Positions 7,567 through 13,460 of a DNA stretch of 20,518 nt are shown here, one piece after another. The stretch's first letter is position 1. Every line of letters begins with the position of its first letter. The notes below the pieces were generated by a model, which worked only from the letters and a program-made list of their open reading frames with translations, was not told the origin of the DNA and searched no databases. Made by a program: the position numbers and the translations under genes. The DNA is taken from positions 1 to 20,518 of the forward strand of contig DASTBT010000051.1 in NCBI GenBank assembly GCA_035711865.1, read 5' to 3'. Source of the stretch: JAOUEA01 sp035711865 (GTDB taxonomy: Bacteria > Actinomycetota > UBA4738 > HRBIN12).

Positions 7567-8748
7567 TCAGCGCTGCGGTTCGACCGCCCGGGTTGTCTCG
7601 GGCATGCCCGCTTGCAGCCGCATCGCCACGACGAGCAAGCCCAGCAGGATGCCTGCCCCCATGATCGGCGTGGCGATGCGCTTGATCTCGGCGGCGTCGG
7701 CGAGCAGCCCGATCACGAAGCCGGCGACCCCGAGGTTGATGGCCCAGAACACGACCTGATCGGCCCACGCCCAGACCTCTCGGCGCGAGGCCGCCGCGAT
7801 GAACAACAGCCCGAAGATCGCGTTCGTGAGGATGCCGATGAAGGTCGCGTGGTCGAGCGCGAGCAGCACCCGCACGGGGGTCGCCTCGATGTCGTCGCTG
7901 TAGCGCACGATCACGTAACCCAGGATCACCAACGCCGGCACCAGGAAGAGGATCGACGCCGCGCCGAACCTCGCCGGCGACGGCGTGCCCCACCCCACCG
8001 CCGCGAGACGCGACCGGTGCCGCACGAACACGATGCCGACGCCGATCACCTCGAAGAGCAGGTTGAGGCCGAGCAACGGCATGACCTCGAACAGGATGCC
8101 GATCGCGAGGAAGATGCCCGCGAGGAAGAAGAGCCATGCCTGCCACAGCCCGCCCCTGGTCAGCTCCTCGGTGCCCGGCCCGCCGATCAGCTGCTCGTCG
8201 ATCGCGACGCCGGCGAGGATCAGGTAGCCGACGACCATCATCGCCGGGTGGGCCCCCTGCATCCCCTCGGAGAGGTCGATCACGCCGGAGAGCATCAGGC
8301 CCAGGATCACTCCGAGCACGCCCCCGATCACGAGGTTGACCTGGGAGAGCAGCATCGAGAGCTTGGGCACGGTGAGCGCCTGACCCGCGCGGAGGCCGAA
8401 CGTCCAGACCGCGAACCACACCATGGCTGCGAGCATCAGCGTACCGGTGAACGGACGCAGGTCGGTGAGGTCGGCCCAGAACGCCAGCACGTACGCGACC
8501 ACGGCGACGATCGAGCCGTCGCGCAGCAGCCGCGGCAGCCGTTCGGCCCCGAAGATCCAGGCGGTCGCGGCGAAGATCGAGAGCGTGATCCACCCGAGCG
8601 TGCCCGAATGCACGTGCGCCAGGATCGTGCCGTGGCCGAAGTCGACCAGGTCGGTGCCGTTCAGGATGCCGATCGTCACGGTGAACACGAAGATCGCCAT
8701 CGCGGCGAGCAGCAGCGGAGCGACGGCGCGTGCAGGCGTGCGTTCCAA
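7567..8748 (-). CDS. Polytopic membrane protein with conserved histidines (heme-copper oxidase I/NnrS-like architecture)
   Basis: The product has 393 residues and about twelve hydrophobic helices with short loops. Histidines fall inside or at the ends of helices: His39, His45 and His47 (GHGTILAHVHSG), His167 (AHPAMM) and His300 (LDHATFIG). The AHVHSGTLGW block resembles the second helix of heme-copper oxidase subunit I and of NnrS-like proteins, which suggests heme or copper binding. The HH pair and other full CuB ligands of true oxidases are not seen, so I do not call it an oxidase. The start is TTG at 8748 with GGGGGGA about five bases upstream; the next in-frame Met (residue 17) would cut the first helix. 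A TAGGCT -10 lies about 36 bases upstream. Confidence 0.75.
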   Translation of the reverse strand: MERTPARAVAPLLLAAMAIFVFTVTIGILNGTDLVDFGHGTILAHVHSGTLGWITLSIFAATAWIFGAERLPRLLRDGSIVAVVAYVLAFWADLTDLRPFTGTLMLAAMVWFAVWTFGLRAGQALTVPKLSMLLSQVNLVIGGVLGVILGLMLSGVIDLSEGMQGAHPAMMVVGYLILAGVAIDEQLIGGPGTEELTRGGLWQAWLFFLAGIFLAIGILFEVMPLLGLNLLFEVIGVGIVFVRHRSRLAAVGWGTPSPARFGAASILFLVPALVILGYVIVRYSDDIEATPVRVLLALDHATFIGILTNAIFGLLFIAAASRREVWAWADQVVFWAINLGVAGFVIGLLADAAEIKRIATPIMGAGILLGLLVVAMRLQAGMPETTRAVEPQR

Positions 8749-8783
8749 GGGAATCCCCCCACTTCCTCGGCGTCTGGCGTCGA

Positions 8784-8789
8784 AGCCTA
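8784..8789 (-). promoter_or_regulatory. -10 element TAGGCT upstream of the histidine-containing membrane protein gene
   Basis: TAGGCT on the minus strand fits TANNNT and places transcription start about 30 bases before the TTG at 8748. There is no convincing -35. Confidence 0.4.
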
Positions 8790-8815
8790 GGACGAAGGCG
8801 GGCGCCGTTCCAGAC

Positions 8816-9616
8816 TCAACGCCGGGCGTCGGGCTGGCCGGAGCTCGAGACCGCGAAGAGCTGCCAATCGCCGCCGATGCCCTTGAGCTCGTGGGCGCCG
8901 CGGTCTTCGAAGGAGATCTGTGATCCGCTCGCCAGGTCGCGCACCGTCCTCGAGACGAGGATCTCGCCGGGTGCAGCCGCGCTCATCACCCGTGACGCGA
9001 TGTGCACCCCGATGCCGCCGACGTCGCGGCCGCGCAGGTCGACCTCGCCGGCGTGCAGGCCCGCCCGCACCTCGAGTCCGCCGGTCCGCAGCTCCTGCTG
9101 CAGCGCGTCCGCGCACTCGATCCCCTCACCCGGCGTCTCGAACACGGCGAGCAGCCCGTCGCCGGTCTGCTTGACGAGCCGGCCGCCGAACCGCTCGACG
9201 AGCCGCTGCGCCGCGCGGTCGTGCCGATCGAGCAGATCCTTCCACCGGCGGTCGCCCATCTCCGTCGCGAGCCTGGTCGAGTCGACGATGTCTGTGAACA
9301 GCACGGTCCGTACGACGCGGCCGGACTGCCCGCCCGAGACGTGGGGGAGCGAGATCACACGGCGCGGCTTTCTCGCCACGACGTAGAAGATGTGCACCCC
9401 CAGGAGCACGCCCCACGCGAGCGCGAACCAGATCGGCCAGAACGTCTCGGTCGCCTCGGGTTCGACGGCGGCGGGCGGGTCGACGTTCAGGAAGAACCAC
9501 GTGCCGACGAAGAAGGCGTTCACCACGAGGAAGACGCCGATGTGGAAGATCATCCACCGCTTGCGCCGGTAGTGAGCCTGTTCGGCCCGCTCGATCTCCT
9601 TCGTGGGGGTGGTCAT
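8816..9616 (-). CDS. Class III adenylate/guanylate cyclase with N-terminal 2TM domain
   Basis: This 266-residue enzyme is predicted to make cAMP or cGMP at the membrane. Residues 1-80 form a 2TM domain (helices about 22-44 and 59-80, with FWPIWFALAWG between them). The catalytic domain starts near residue 100. FTDIVDS (107-113) gives the two metal Asp residues' first site, VKQTGDG gives the Lys and second Asp region, and GIGVHIASRV carries the transition-state Arg. At the usual Asn position (V-N-x-A) this protein has His (VHIASR), a substitution common in one actinobacterial subgroup. Substrate choice cannot be read with confidence. The ATG at 9616 has GGAGGAGGTG about eight bases upstream. 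It is transcribed divergently from the small Cys-rich gene at 9788. Confidence 0.92.
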   Translation of the reverse strand: MTTPTKEIERAEQAHYRRKRWMIFHIGVFLVVNAFFVGTWFFLNVDPPAAVEPEATETFWPIWFALAWGVLLGVHIFYVVARKPRRVISLPHVSGGQSGRVVRTVLFTDIVDSTRLATEMGDRRWKDLLDRHDRAAQRLVERFGGRLVKQTGDGLLAVFETPGEGIECADALQQELRTGGLEVRAGLHAGEVDLRGRDVGGIGVHIASRVMSAAAPGEILVSRTVRDLASGSQISFEDRGAHELKGIGGDWQLFAVSSSGQPDARR

Positions 9617-9652
9617 CTCGGAGGCACCTCCTCCTTCCGTTCGGCCTCTTCG

Positions 9653-9690
9653 ATAGTAGGCGCTCACCTCATCGGGACCGATCGGGACGA
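9653..9690 (-). promoter_or_regulatory. -10 element TACTAT with an adjacent 10-bp direct repeat
   Basis: TACTAT (minus strand, 9653-9658) fits TANNNT and lies about 37 bases before the cyclase ATG. Just upstream, ATCGGGACCG and ATCGGGACGA repeat on the plus strand at 9671-9690 with a period of one helical turn, where an activator could bind. The regulator is unknown. Confidence 0.33.
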
Positions 9691-9787
9691 CCGGCGCTTG
9701 CGTGGTCGAGGATCGCGGAAGGAGGATGGAACGACTCATCGGGGCGGCACGGTCGCCGCCCTCGCTCCCGCTCGGAAGGAGGCAACC

Positions 9788-9976
9788 ATGTGCTTGACCT
9801 GCGCATGCATGGACGCGCATCTCGAGGTCGGCGAGAACAACATCAGGTACGAGGACCTGAAGCAGGCGGCCGAGGAGAACGGCCGGTCCGTGAACGAGAT
9901 CCTTGCGGTGATGGATCTCACGGTCACCAAGGACCGCACCGATCACCCTGAGGAGTACGCGCAGAGCCCTCCCTAG
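9788..9976 (+). CDS. Small Cys-rich protein, MCLTC family, copy 1
   Basis: This is a 62-residue cytoplasmic-looking protein of unknown function. It starts MCLTCACMDAHLE: Cys2, Cys5 and Cys7 plus His11 look like a metal-binding N-terminus. A helical part follows (GENNIRYEDLKQAAEENG), and the tail ends HPEEYAQ. Copy 2 at 11317 shares the frame MCLTC-C-M--AHLE-GENNIR-ED-K-AA-ENG and the tail H-EEY. AAGGAGG at 9776-9782 with five bases to the ATG is the same ribosome binding site and spacing as in copy 2. Short proteins starting MCLTC recur in actinobacteria as hypotheticals in my memory. Zinc binding is inference; an iron-sulfur or copper role is not excluded. No other gene appears to share its transcript. 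Confidence 0.82.
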   Translation: MCLTCACMDAHLEVGENNIRYEDLKQAAEENGRSVNEILAVMDLTVTKDRTDHPEEYAQSPP

Positions 9977-9991
9977 CCGAGAGGGCTCGGC
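9976..9991. terminator. Perfect 6-bp hairpin between convergent genes
   Basis: GCCGAG-AGGG-CTCGGC begins in the stop codon of the small Cys-rich gene and ends 11 bases before the stop of the VOC gene on the other strand. It can serve both directions; no T-run follows. Confidence 0.45.
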
Positions 9992-10001
9992 GCGCGTGCC
10001 C

Positions 10002-10379
10002 TCAGCCCCGCTCGACCATGCGGAAGCGGTTCCCGTCATTGTCGCGGAACGTGAACATCGGCGGCACCCCGTCGCCCATGTCGATCAGCTCCGCATCGGC
10101 CTCGACGCCGGCCGCCAGCATCGCCGCGTGATCGGCCTCGGCGTCGTCGGTGGCGAAGCTGATCTCGACGCCCTGTGACGCGTCCTGCGCCACGAGGGCG
10201 ATGGAGGTCTCCGCGCCCGGGGGCGCGACCTCGATCCACCGCTGTCCCGGCGCGAACTCGGCGTCGAGCCGCGTCTCGAACCCGAGCGTGCTCACGAAGA
10301 GCTCGAGAGCTTCGTCCTGGTCGTTCACGGGAAGGACCACCGTGCCGACCTTCGTGATGCGTGTCGTGCGTTCGCTCAT
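10002..10379 (-). CDS. VOC (glyoxalase/bleomycin-resistance fold) protein
   Basis: This is a 125-residue single vicinal-oxygen-chelate module pair with the typical beginning (VGTVVLPVNDQDEALELF...LGFE) and end (PPMFTFRDNDGNRFRMVE). Such proteins bind a divalent metal through His/Glu residues and act as lyases, isomerases or antibiotic-binding proteins; the reaction here is unknown. The Glu of the last strand (MVERG) is a likely metal ligand, but the usual first-strand His is replaced (VVLPV), so metal binding may be incomplete. Its ATG overlaps the stop of the SRPBCC gene upstream (ATGA), so the two are translationally coupled. This pairing is common in actinobacteria, and the partner may handle the same small molecule. 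Confidence 0.88.
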   Translation of the reverse strand: MSERTTRITKVGTVVLPVNDQDEALELFVSTLGFETRLDAEFAPGQRWIEVAPPGAETSIALVAQDASQGVEISFATDDAEADHAAMLAAGVEADAELIDMGDGVPPMFTFRDNDGNRFRMVERG

Positions 10380-11050
10380 CGTTCCATCTCCTGCTTCAGC
10401 GCGGTGGTCCGCTCTCGCCAGTAGGACTTCATGCGATCGCGCTCCTGCGCGTCGGCGAGCCGTTCGTGCGACACGGTCACGGTGCTCTTCTCGTCACCCT
10501 TGCTCTCGAACGTGACGTGGACCCGCGATCCGTCGTCGGCCCAGTCGAAGCGGGCGCGAAGCGGCTTCGTGGCCGTGCGCTGGCGCATCGTCGCGTCGGG
10601 CAGCCAGCGCTTGCGCTGTCCCGGTCGCACGAACGCGTCGTACAGCCGCTCGACCGGCACCGCGACGGTCTTCGACACCGAGGCGCGGAACCCGTCGTCG
10701 AACTGCCCCACCTCGCGTCCGAGGCGGGCGCGTTCGTAGCCGCCGGTGACGGCCTGGGCGTTCCACGCGAGCGGCTCCGTGCTGAGCTGGCTCGCCACCC
10801 ACCGGGAGATCTCTCGACGAGGCTTGACGGCTGCGCCCCAGTCGTCGAGCAGGTCGAACCACTCCTCCCAGCCCCGGCCCGTGCGCTCCCGTATCGAGGC
10901 GTCGCTCGTCGGGAGCGTGGGCTCGTCGTCGCCGGGAACCGTGGCGTCGGCTCCGCCTCGGAGCAACACGAGGCGGGCGGCGGTGTAGCTCTCGCCCGTC
11001 TTCTGCATGCGCGTGCGGACGAGGTTCTTGAACGATCTCTGTGTGGTCAT
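10376..11050 (-). CDS. SRPBCC/AHSA1-type protein with N-terminal helical (DUF4287-like) part
   Basis: This is a 224-residue protein in two parts. Residues 1-125 are mostly helical and carry the block TGRGWEEWFDLLDDWGA followed by REISRWVA and GYERARLGREVGQ, a layout I associate with DUF4287-like actinobacterial proteins. Residues from about 130 onward form an SRPBCC (START-like) domain: SVSKTVAVPVERLYDAF, then RKRWLPDA, a beta-rich stretch, and a long C-terminal helix ending YWRERTTALKQEME. SRPBCC folds bind hydrophobic ligands in a deep pocket; no ligand can be named. The ATG at 11050 is chosen over GTG 11122 because GAAGGGAAGC lies just upstream and the extra residues are Arg-rich nonsense. 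The stop overlaps the VOC start. Confidence 0.85.
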   Translation of the reverse strand: MTTQRSFKNLVRTRMQKTGESYTAARLVLLRGGADATVPGDDEPTLPTSDASIRERTGRGWEEWFDLLDDWGAAVKPRREISRWVASQLSTEPLAWNAQAVTGGYERARLGREVGQFDDGFRASVSKTVAVPVERLYDAFVRPGQRKRWLPDATMRQRTATKPLRARFDWADDGSRVHVTFESKGDEKSTVTVSHERLADAQERDRMKSYWRERTTALKQEMER

Positions 11051-11316
11051 CTCGTGCTTCCCTTCGTGGCGACGACCCCGCGACTCACGCTCACGACGCC
11101 CTCGCCGGATCAGGGCAAGCACACGACCGGCGTCCCGACGGCTCGAGGCCCCCTTTGCCCCCGCTTCGGCCGACGGCGTGAGCGCCGGAACCGGGGGTTC
11201 GGCGCAGGACGGCGCCGTTCATCCAACCTAGCTCGGGCCTTCGCCTTCCGCAAGTCGAGGTTTGCGGCGACTCGGGAAGGAGCAAGATGCAAACGAGCCG
11301 ACGTAAGGAGGCAGCC

Positions 11317-11496
11317 ATGTGCTTGACATGCGGATGCATGCAGGCCCACCTGGAGATGGGCGAGAACAACATCAGGTTCGAGGACGTGAAGGCCGCGGCC
11401 GACGAGAACGGCAAGACCATGTCCGAGACGCTCGAGATCATGGAGCGCACGTGGGAGATCGACCAGGGTGAGCACGGCGAGGAGTACGTCGCCTAA
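11317..11496 (+). CDS. Small Cys-rich protein, MCLTC family, copy 2
   Basis: This is a 59-residue paralogue of the protein at 9788. It begins MCLTCGCMQAHLEMGENNIR, with Cys2, Cys5, Cys7 and His11 conserved, then EDVKAAADENGKT, and ends HGEEYVA. Nucleotide similarity to copy 1 extends from the ribosome binding site (TAAGGAGG, five bases before the ATG) through about codon 30, so the pair arose by duplication. An in-frame ATG at 11287 with GGAAGGAG upstream would add ten residues, but the match to copy 1 begins at 11317, so I choose that start. The function is unknown; the N-terminal cysteines suggest metal binding. It precedes a VOC gene on the same strand by 114 bases, with a long inverted repeat between them. 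Confidence 0.82.
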   Translation: MCLTCGCMQAHLEMGENNIRFEDVKAAADENGKTMSETLEIMERTWEIDQGEHGEEYVA

Positions 11497-11522
11497 GATC
11501 GCCAACTCGCGTCCGTCCTGAA

Positions 11523-11588
11523 CGATGAGTTCGGGAGTCGGGATCCGTCTGATCACCTGACACCGCTCCGCACTGGGGCAACTCATCG
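11523..11588 (+). repeat. Perfect 9-bp inverted repeat in the leader between small protein copy 2 and a VOC gene
   Basis: CGATGAGTT (11523-11531) and AACTCATCG (11580-11588) are perfect complements 48 bases apart. The second arm ends 6 bases before the GGAAGGAGTG ribosome binding site of the VOC gene at 11611. It could close an RNA stem that presents or hides that site, or be a looping operator. No known riboswitch core is recognised in the loop. Confidence 0.4.
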
Positions 11589-11610
11589 ATCACGGAAGGA
11601 GTGATGCGAG

Positions 11611-11994
11611 ATGCTGACCGATTCCAAGGCCTACAACGGGTTCGCCGTCGACGACATAGGGAAGGCTCGAGACTTCTACGGGGAGACGCTCGGTCTGAAG
11701 ACCGACGTGCTCGACGAGCAGAACGGGCTGTTGTCGCTGCATCTCGCCGGCGGGCGCGACACGCTCGTGTACCAGAAGCCGGACTTCGAGCCGGCCACCT
11801 ACACGATCCTGAACTTCCCGGTCGACGACATCGACGAGGCGGTCGACGGTCTCGCCGCGAGGGGCGTGGCTTTCGAGCGCTATGACGCCTTCGATCAGGA
11901 CGACAAGGGCATCGCCAGAGGCAACGGGCCCGACATCGCGTGGTTCAAGGACCCGGCCGGGAACATCCTGTCGGTGCTCGAGGAACCGTCCTGA
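11611..11994 (+). CDS. VOC (glyoxalase-fold) protein
   Basis: This is a 127-residue single-domain VOC protein. The N-terminal half has FAVDDIGKARDFYGETLGLK, the standard first beta-alpha unit, and the second half has NFPVDDIDEAVDGLAARGVAF and ends WFKDPAGNILSVLEE, with the conserved final Glu metal ligand. The usual first His of metal-binding glyoxalases is absent (NGFAVDD), as in many binding-only members. The substrate is unknown. GGAAGGAGTG at 11594-11603 precedes the ATG at 11611; another ATG at 11604 is out of frame. It converges on the epimerase gene with 11 bases between stops. This subtype is commonly annotated as glyoxalase or extradiol dioxygenase. Confidence 0.9.
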   Translation: MLTDSKAYNGFAVDDIGKARDFYGETLGLKTDVLDEQNGLLSLHLAGGRDTLVYQKPDFEPATYTILNFPVDDIDEAVDGLAARGVAFERYDAFDQDDKGIARGNGPDIAWFKDPAGNILSVLEEPS

Positions 11995-12005
11995 GCGACG
12001 GTGCG

Positions 12006-12590
12006 TCATCGGCCCTCGACGATCTCGATGACGCCCGAGGGCTCATCGAGCGCGAGTGCTGTTCGGCCCGCCGCCTCGCCGATCTCGATGCGCGGATGGT
12101 TCGGGGGCCCGTGCTCGAAGTACGTGCCCGGACCATAGAGCTGCCCGTACCTGAGCACGATACCGCCGGCGCCGAGCACGGTCCGTTCGAGCTCGTCGAC
12201 GGCTGCGCCCGCGTCGCCCTCGAGCCGCCACGCGACGCTTTCCGCCAGGAGCCGGGAAGTGCCCGCGGTTTCGGCGGCCGCGAGCAGGTTCCGCGTCCCC
12301 TCCCGGCGGATGCGGGCGTTCGCCGCCGTCAAGCGCGAGATCTCGGCCTCATCGTCGGGCAGGTCGGTGAGCAGGTGCACGATCGCCTGTGCGCCCGTAG
12401 CGGTCACCGCCTCGCGCAGAGCCTCGGCCTCGTAGACATCGCACACGATCGGCTCGGCGCCGAGCCCGCGGAGGACGTCGGCCTTGTCCGGAGATCGCGT
12501 CATGCCGGCCACCTCGTGTCCCTCGGCGACGAGCAAGGGTACGAGTCGAACGCCGATCACCCCGGTGGCTCCCGCGACGAAGATCCGCAC
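12006..12590 (-). CDS. Short NAD-dependent epimerase/dehydratase-like protein (atypical SDR)
   Basis: This is a 194-residue protein with the Rossmann motif GATGVIG (residues 7-13), then RSPDKADVLRGLGAEP and CDVYEAEALREAV, as in NmrA/YwnB-like atypical SDRs and extended SDR epimerases. Extended SDRs have about 300 residues, so the C-terminal substrate domain is short. The expected YxxxK active site is missing (WRLEG lies in the relevant place), so it may bind NAD(P) as a sensor or chaperone rather than catalyse. Start: GTG at 12590 is preceded by TACGCT and exactly six bases, which indicates a leaderless transcript. The gene converges with the VOC gene at 11611. Confidence 0.85.
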   Translation of the reverse strand: MRIFVAGATGVIGVRLVPLLVAEGHEVAGMTRSPDKADVLRGLGAEPIVCDVYEAEALREAVTATGAQAIVHLLTDLPDDEAEISRLTAANARIRREGTRNLLAAAETAGTSRLLAESVAWRLEGDAGAAVDELERTVLGAGGIVLRYGQLYGPGTYFEHGPPNHPRIEIGEAAGRTALALDEPSGVIEIVEGR

Positions 12591-12596
12591 CCTGGG

Positions 12597-12602
12597 AGCG
12601 TA
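12597..12602 (-). promoter_or_regulatory. -10 element TACGCT, leaderless promoter for the short epimerase
   Basis: TACGCT fits TANNNT and is separated from the GTG at 12590 by exactly six bases, the geometry expected when transcription begins at the start codon. No Shine-Dalgarno is present. Confidence 0.5.
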
Positions 12603-12629
12603 CGGAGCGTGTCGTGCGATGTCGGCTGA

Positions 12630-12863
12630 TCATCGTGGACGCGCCCCGTCGGGCGTGATCTGACCGATCGCCACGGCCAGCCCCTCGATCGCGTAGGCGA
12701 CCAGCTCGAACGCTCCGCGCAGGCCGTCGACCTCGCTGCGATCGCCGACGAGGGTGGCGAGCCGGTCGAGATGCTCTCGCGCCTCCTCGATGCCGGCGAC
12801 GGCGCGTCCGAGCGACAGTTCGACCGCGTCACGCGCGTCGTGGAACGTCCGGTCCTCGTGCAT
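12630..12863 (-). CDS. 77-residue helical protein of unknown function
   Basis: I do not recognise a family. The product is acidic and mostly helical, with two long amphipathic helices (about residues 6-36, AVELSLGRAVAGIEEAREHL; and 46-68, LRGAFELVAYAIEGLAVAIG), no cysteine and no signal or membrane segment. Nearly every third codon position is G or C, as in its neighbours, which supports a real gene. The ATG at 12863 has GGGAGGA four bases upstream, but this ribosome binding site is the 3' arm of a perfect 8-bp hairpin. It may follow a palindrome-controlled promoter further upstream. The downstream epimerase gene has its own promoter. Confidence 0.72.
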   Translation of the reverse strand: MHEDRTFHDARDAVELSLGRAVAGIEEAREHLDRLATLVGDRSEVDGLRGAFELVAYAIEGLAVAIGQITPDGARPR

Positions 12864-12867
12864 GGAT

Positions 12868-12888
12868 CCTCCCGATGGGGTCGGGAGG
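12868..12888 (-). promoter_or_regulatory. RBS-masking hairpin in front of the 77-residue protein gene
   Basis: On the minus strand the RNA reads CCUCCCGA-CCCCA-UCGGGAGG, a perfect 8-bp stem with a five-base loop, followed by AUCC and the AUG. The Shine-Dalgarno (GGGAGG) is wholly paired, so translation should be low unless the stem is opened, for example by heat, a protein or an upstream ribosome. Confidence 0.5.
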
Positions 12889-12890
12889 GG

Positions 12891-12910
12891 GAGTTACACC
12901 AGTGTGATTC
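12891..12910. promoter_or_regulatory. Imperfect 20-bp palindrome, operator-like
   Basis: GAGTTACACC-AGTGTGATTC pairs in eight of ten positions about its centre, with core ACAC-CA-GTGT. It lies just upstream of the hairpin that precedes the 77-residue protein gene, and TTGAAT/TGTAAC on the minus strand overlap it. A dimeric repressor could bind here; none is encoded next to it. Confidence 0.35.
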
Positions 12911-12931
12911 AACCGTCTGACATGCGATCCG

Positions 12932-13402
12932 TCACTCATCACTCGCCGCCCTGAAGCGCTCGTAGCGTTCTTCGAGTAATCCGACGTCGGGCCGTGCCGC
13001 CTTCCGCCTCGGAACGCCCAGAGGATTCCGATGCACTCCCTGGAGTGCGAATCGTAGCGTCGGTCCGTCGATCTCTGAGCACGTCGCGCCGGACCTCGAT
13101 CACGAAATCCGGCCGAATGCCGATCACGTTCCCGTCGAAGCCCGATGGTGGATTCGCACATCGCGACCCCGTTCGGCACGATCGGTCGTCCGCCCTCTGA
13201 GTCCTCCTTGATGTGCGCCGCATCGAGCAGGTTCTCGTGCCGAAGGTTGCAGAGCGAGCACTGCGGACGCATACACCGTGAGGACACGACGGCGGAAGAC
13301 CGGTTCGTGAAGTCGGCGCCGAACCGTTGCCAGCGCGTACTGACGACGAGCAGCGAGATCCACCGGGTGCTCGAGCGTTCCGGGCCGGAACTCATCTCTC
13401 AT
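12932..13402 (-). pseudogene. Decayed HNH endonuclease (C-terminal half, several frameshifts)
   Basis: Read across frames on the minus strand, the stretch spells an HNH nuclease of the restriction-enzyme-like type. It runs RRRLHEPVFRRRVLTVY, then CSLCNLRHENLLDAAHI, NGVAMC, IHH, AFDGNVIGIRPDFVIEVRR, then IDGPTLRFALQGVHR and a tail ending LLEERYERFRAASDE and a stop at 12932. The pieces lie in different frames: one break near 13255-13275 (before CSLC), two near 13141-13158 (either side of IHHR) and one near 13073 (before IDGP). The order and all key residues (CxxC, DAAHI, IHH) are intact. The N-terminal half expected for the family (about 140 residues) is absent, since the neighbouring gene ends at 13461; open frame continues to about 13450 without a start. 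Known full-length relatives have about 290 residues. Sequencing error alone is unlikely with four breaks in one gene. Confidence 0.8.
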
Positions 13403-13460
13403 GAGCGCGTCGAATGCCGCTCCGACGGCGCCAACTGCCTCAGCGAGGCAGTCCGCGCCG

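Noticed and set aside
9726..9797. Upstream 23-codon frame overlapping the start of small protein copy 1
   Set aside because: It has GGAAGGAGG directly against the ATG with no spacer, too close for initiation, and it has no counterpart in frame ahead of copy 2.
11202..11217. GGCGC/GCGCC hairpin in the region between the SRPBCC gene and small protein copy 2
   Set aside because: A 5-bp GC stem is expected by chance at this base composition and it has no useful position.
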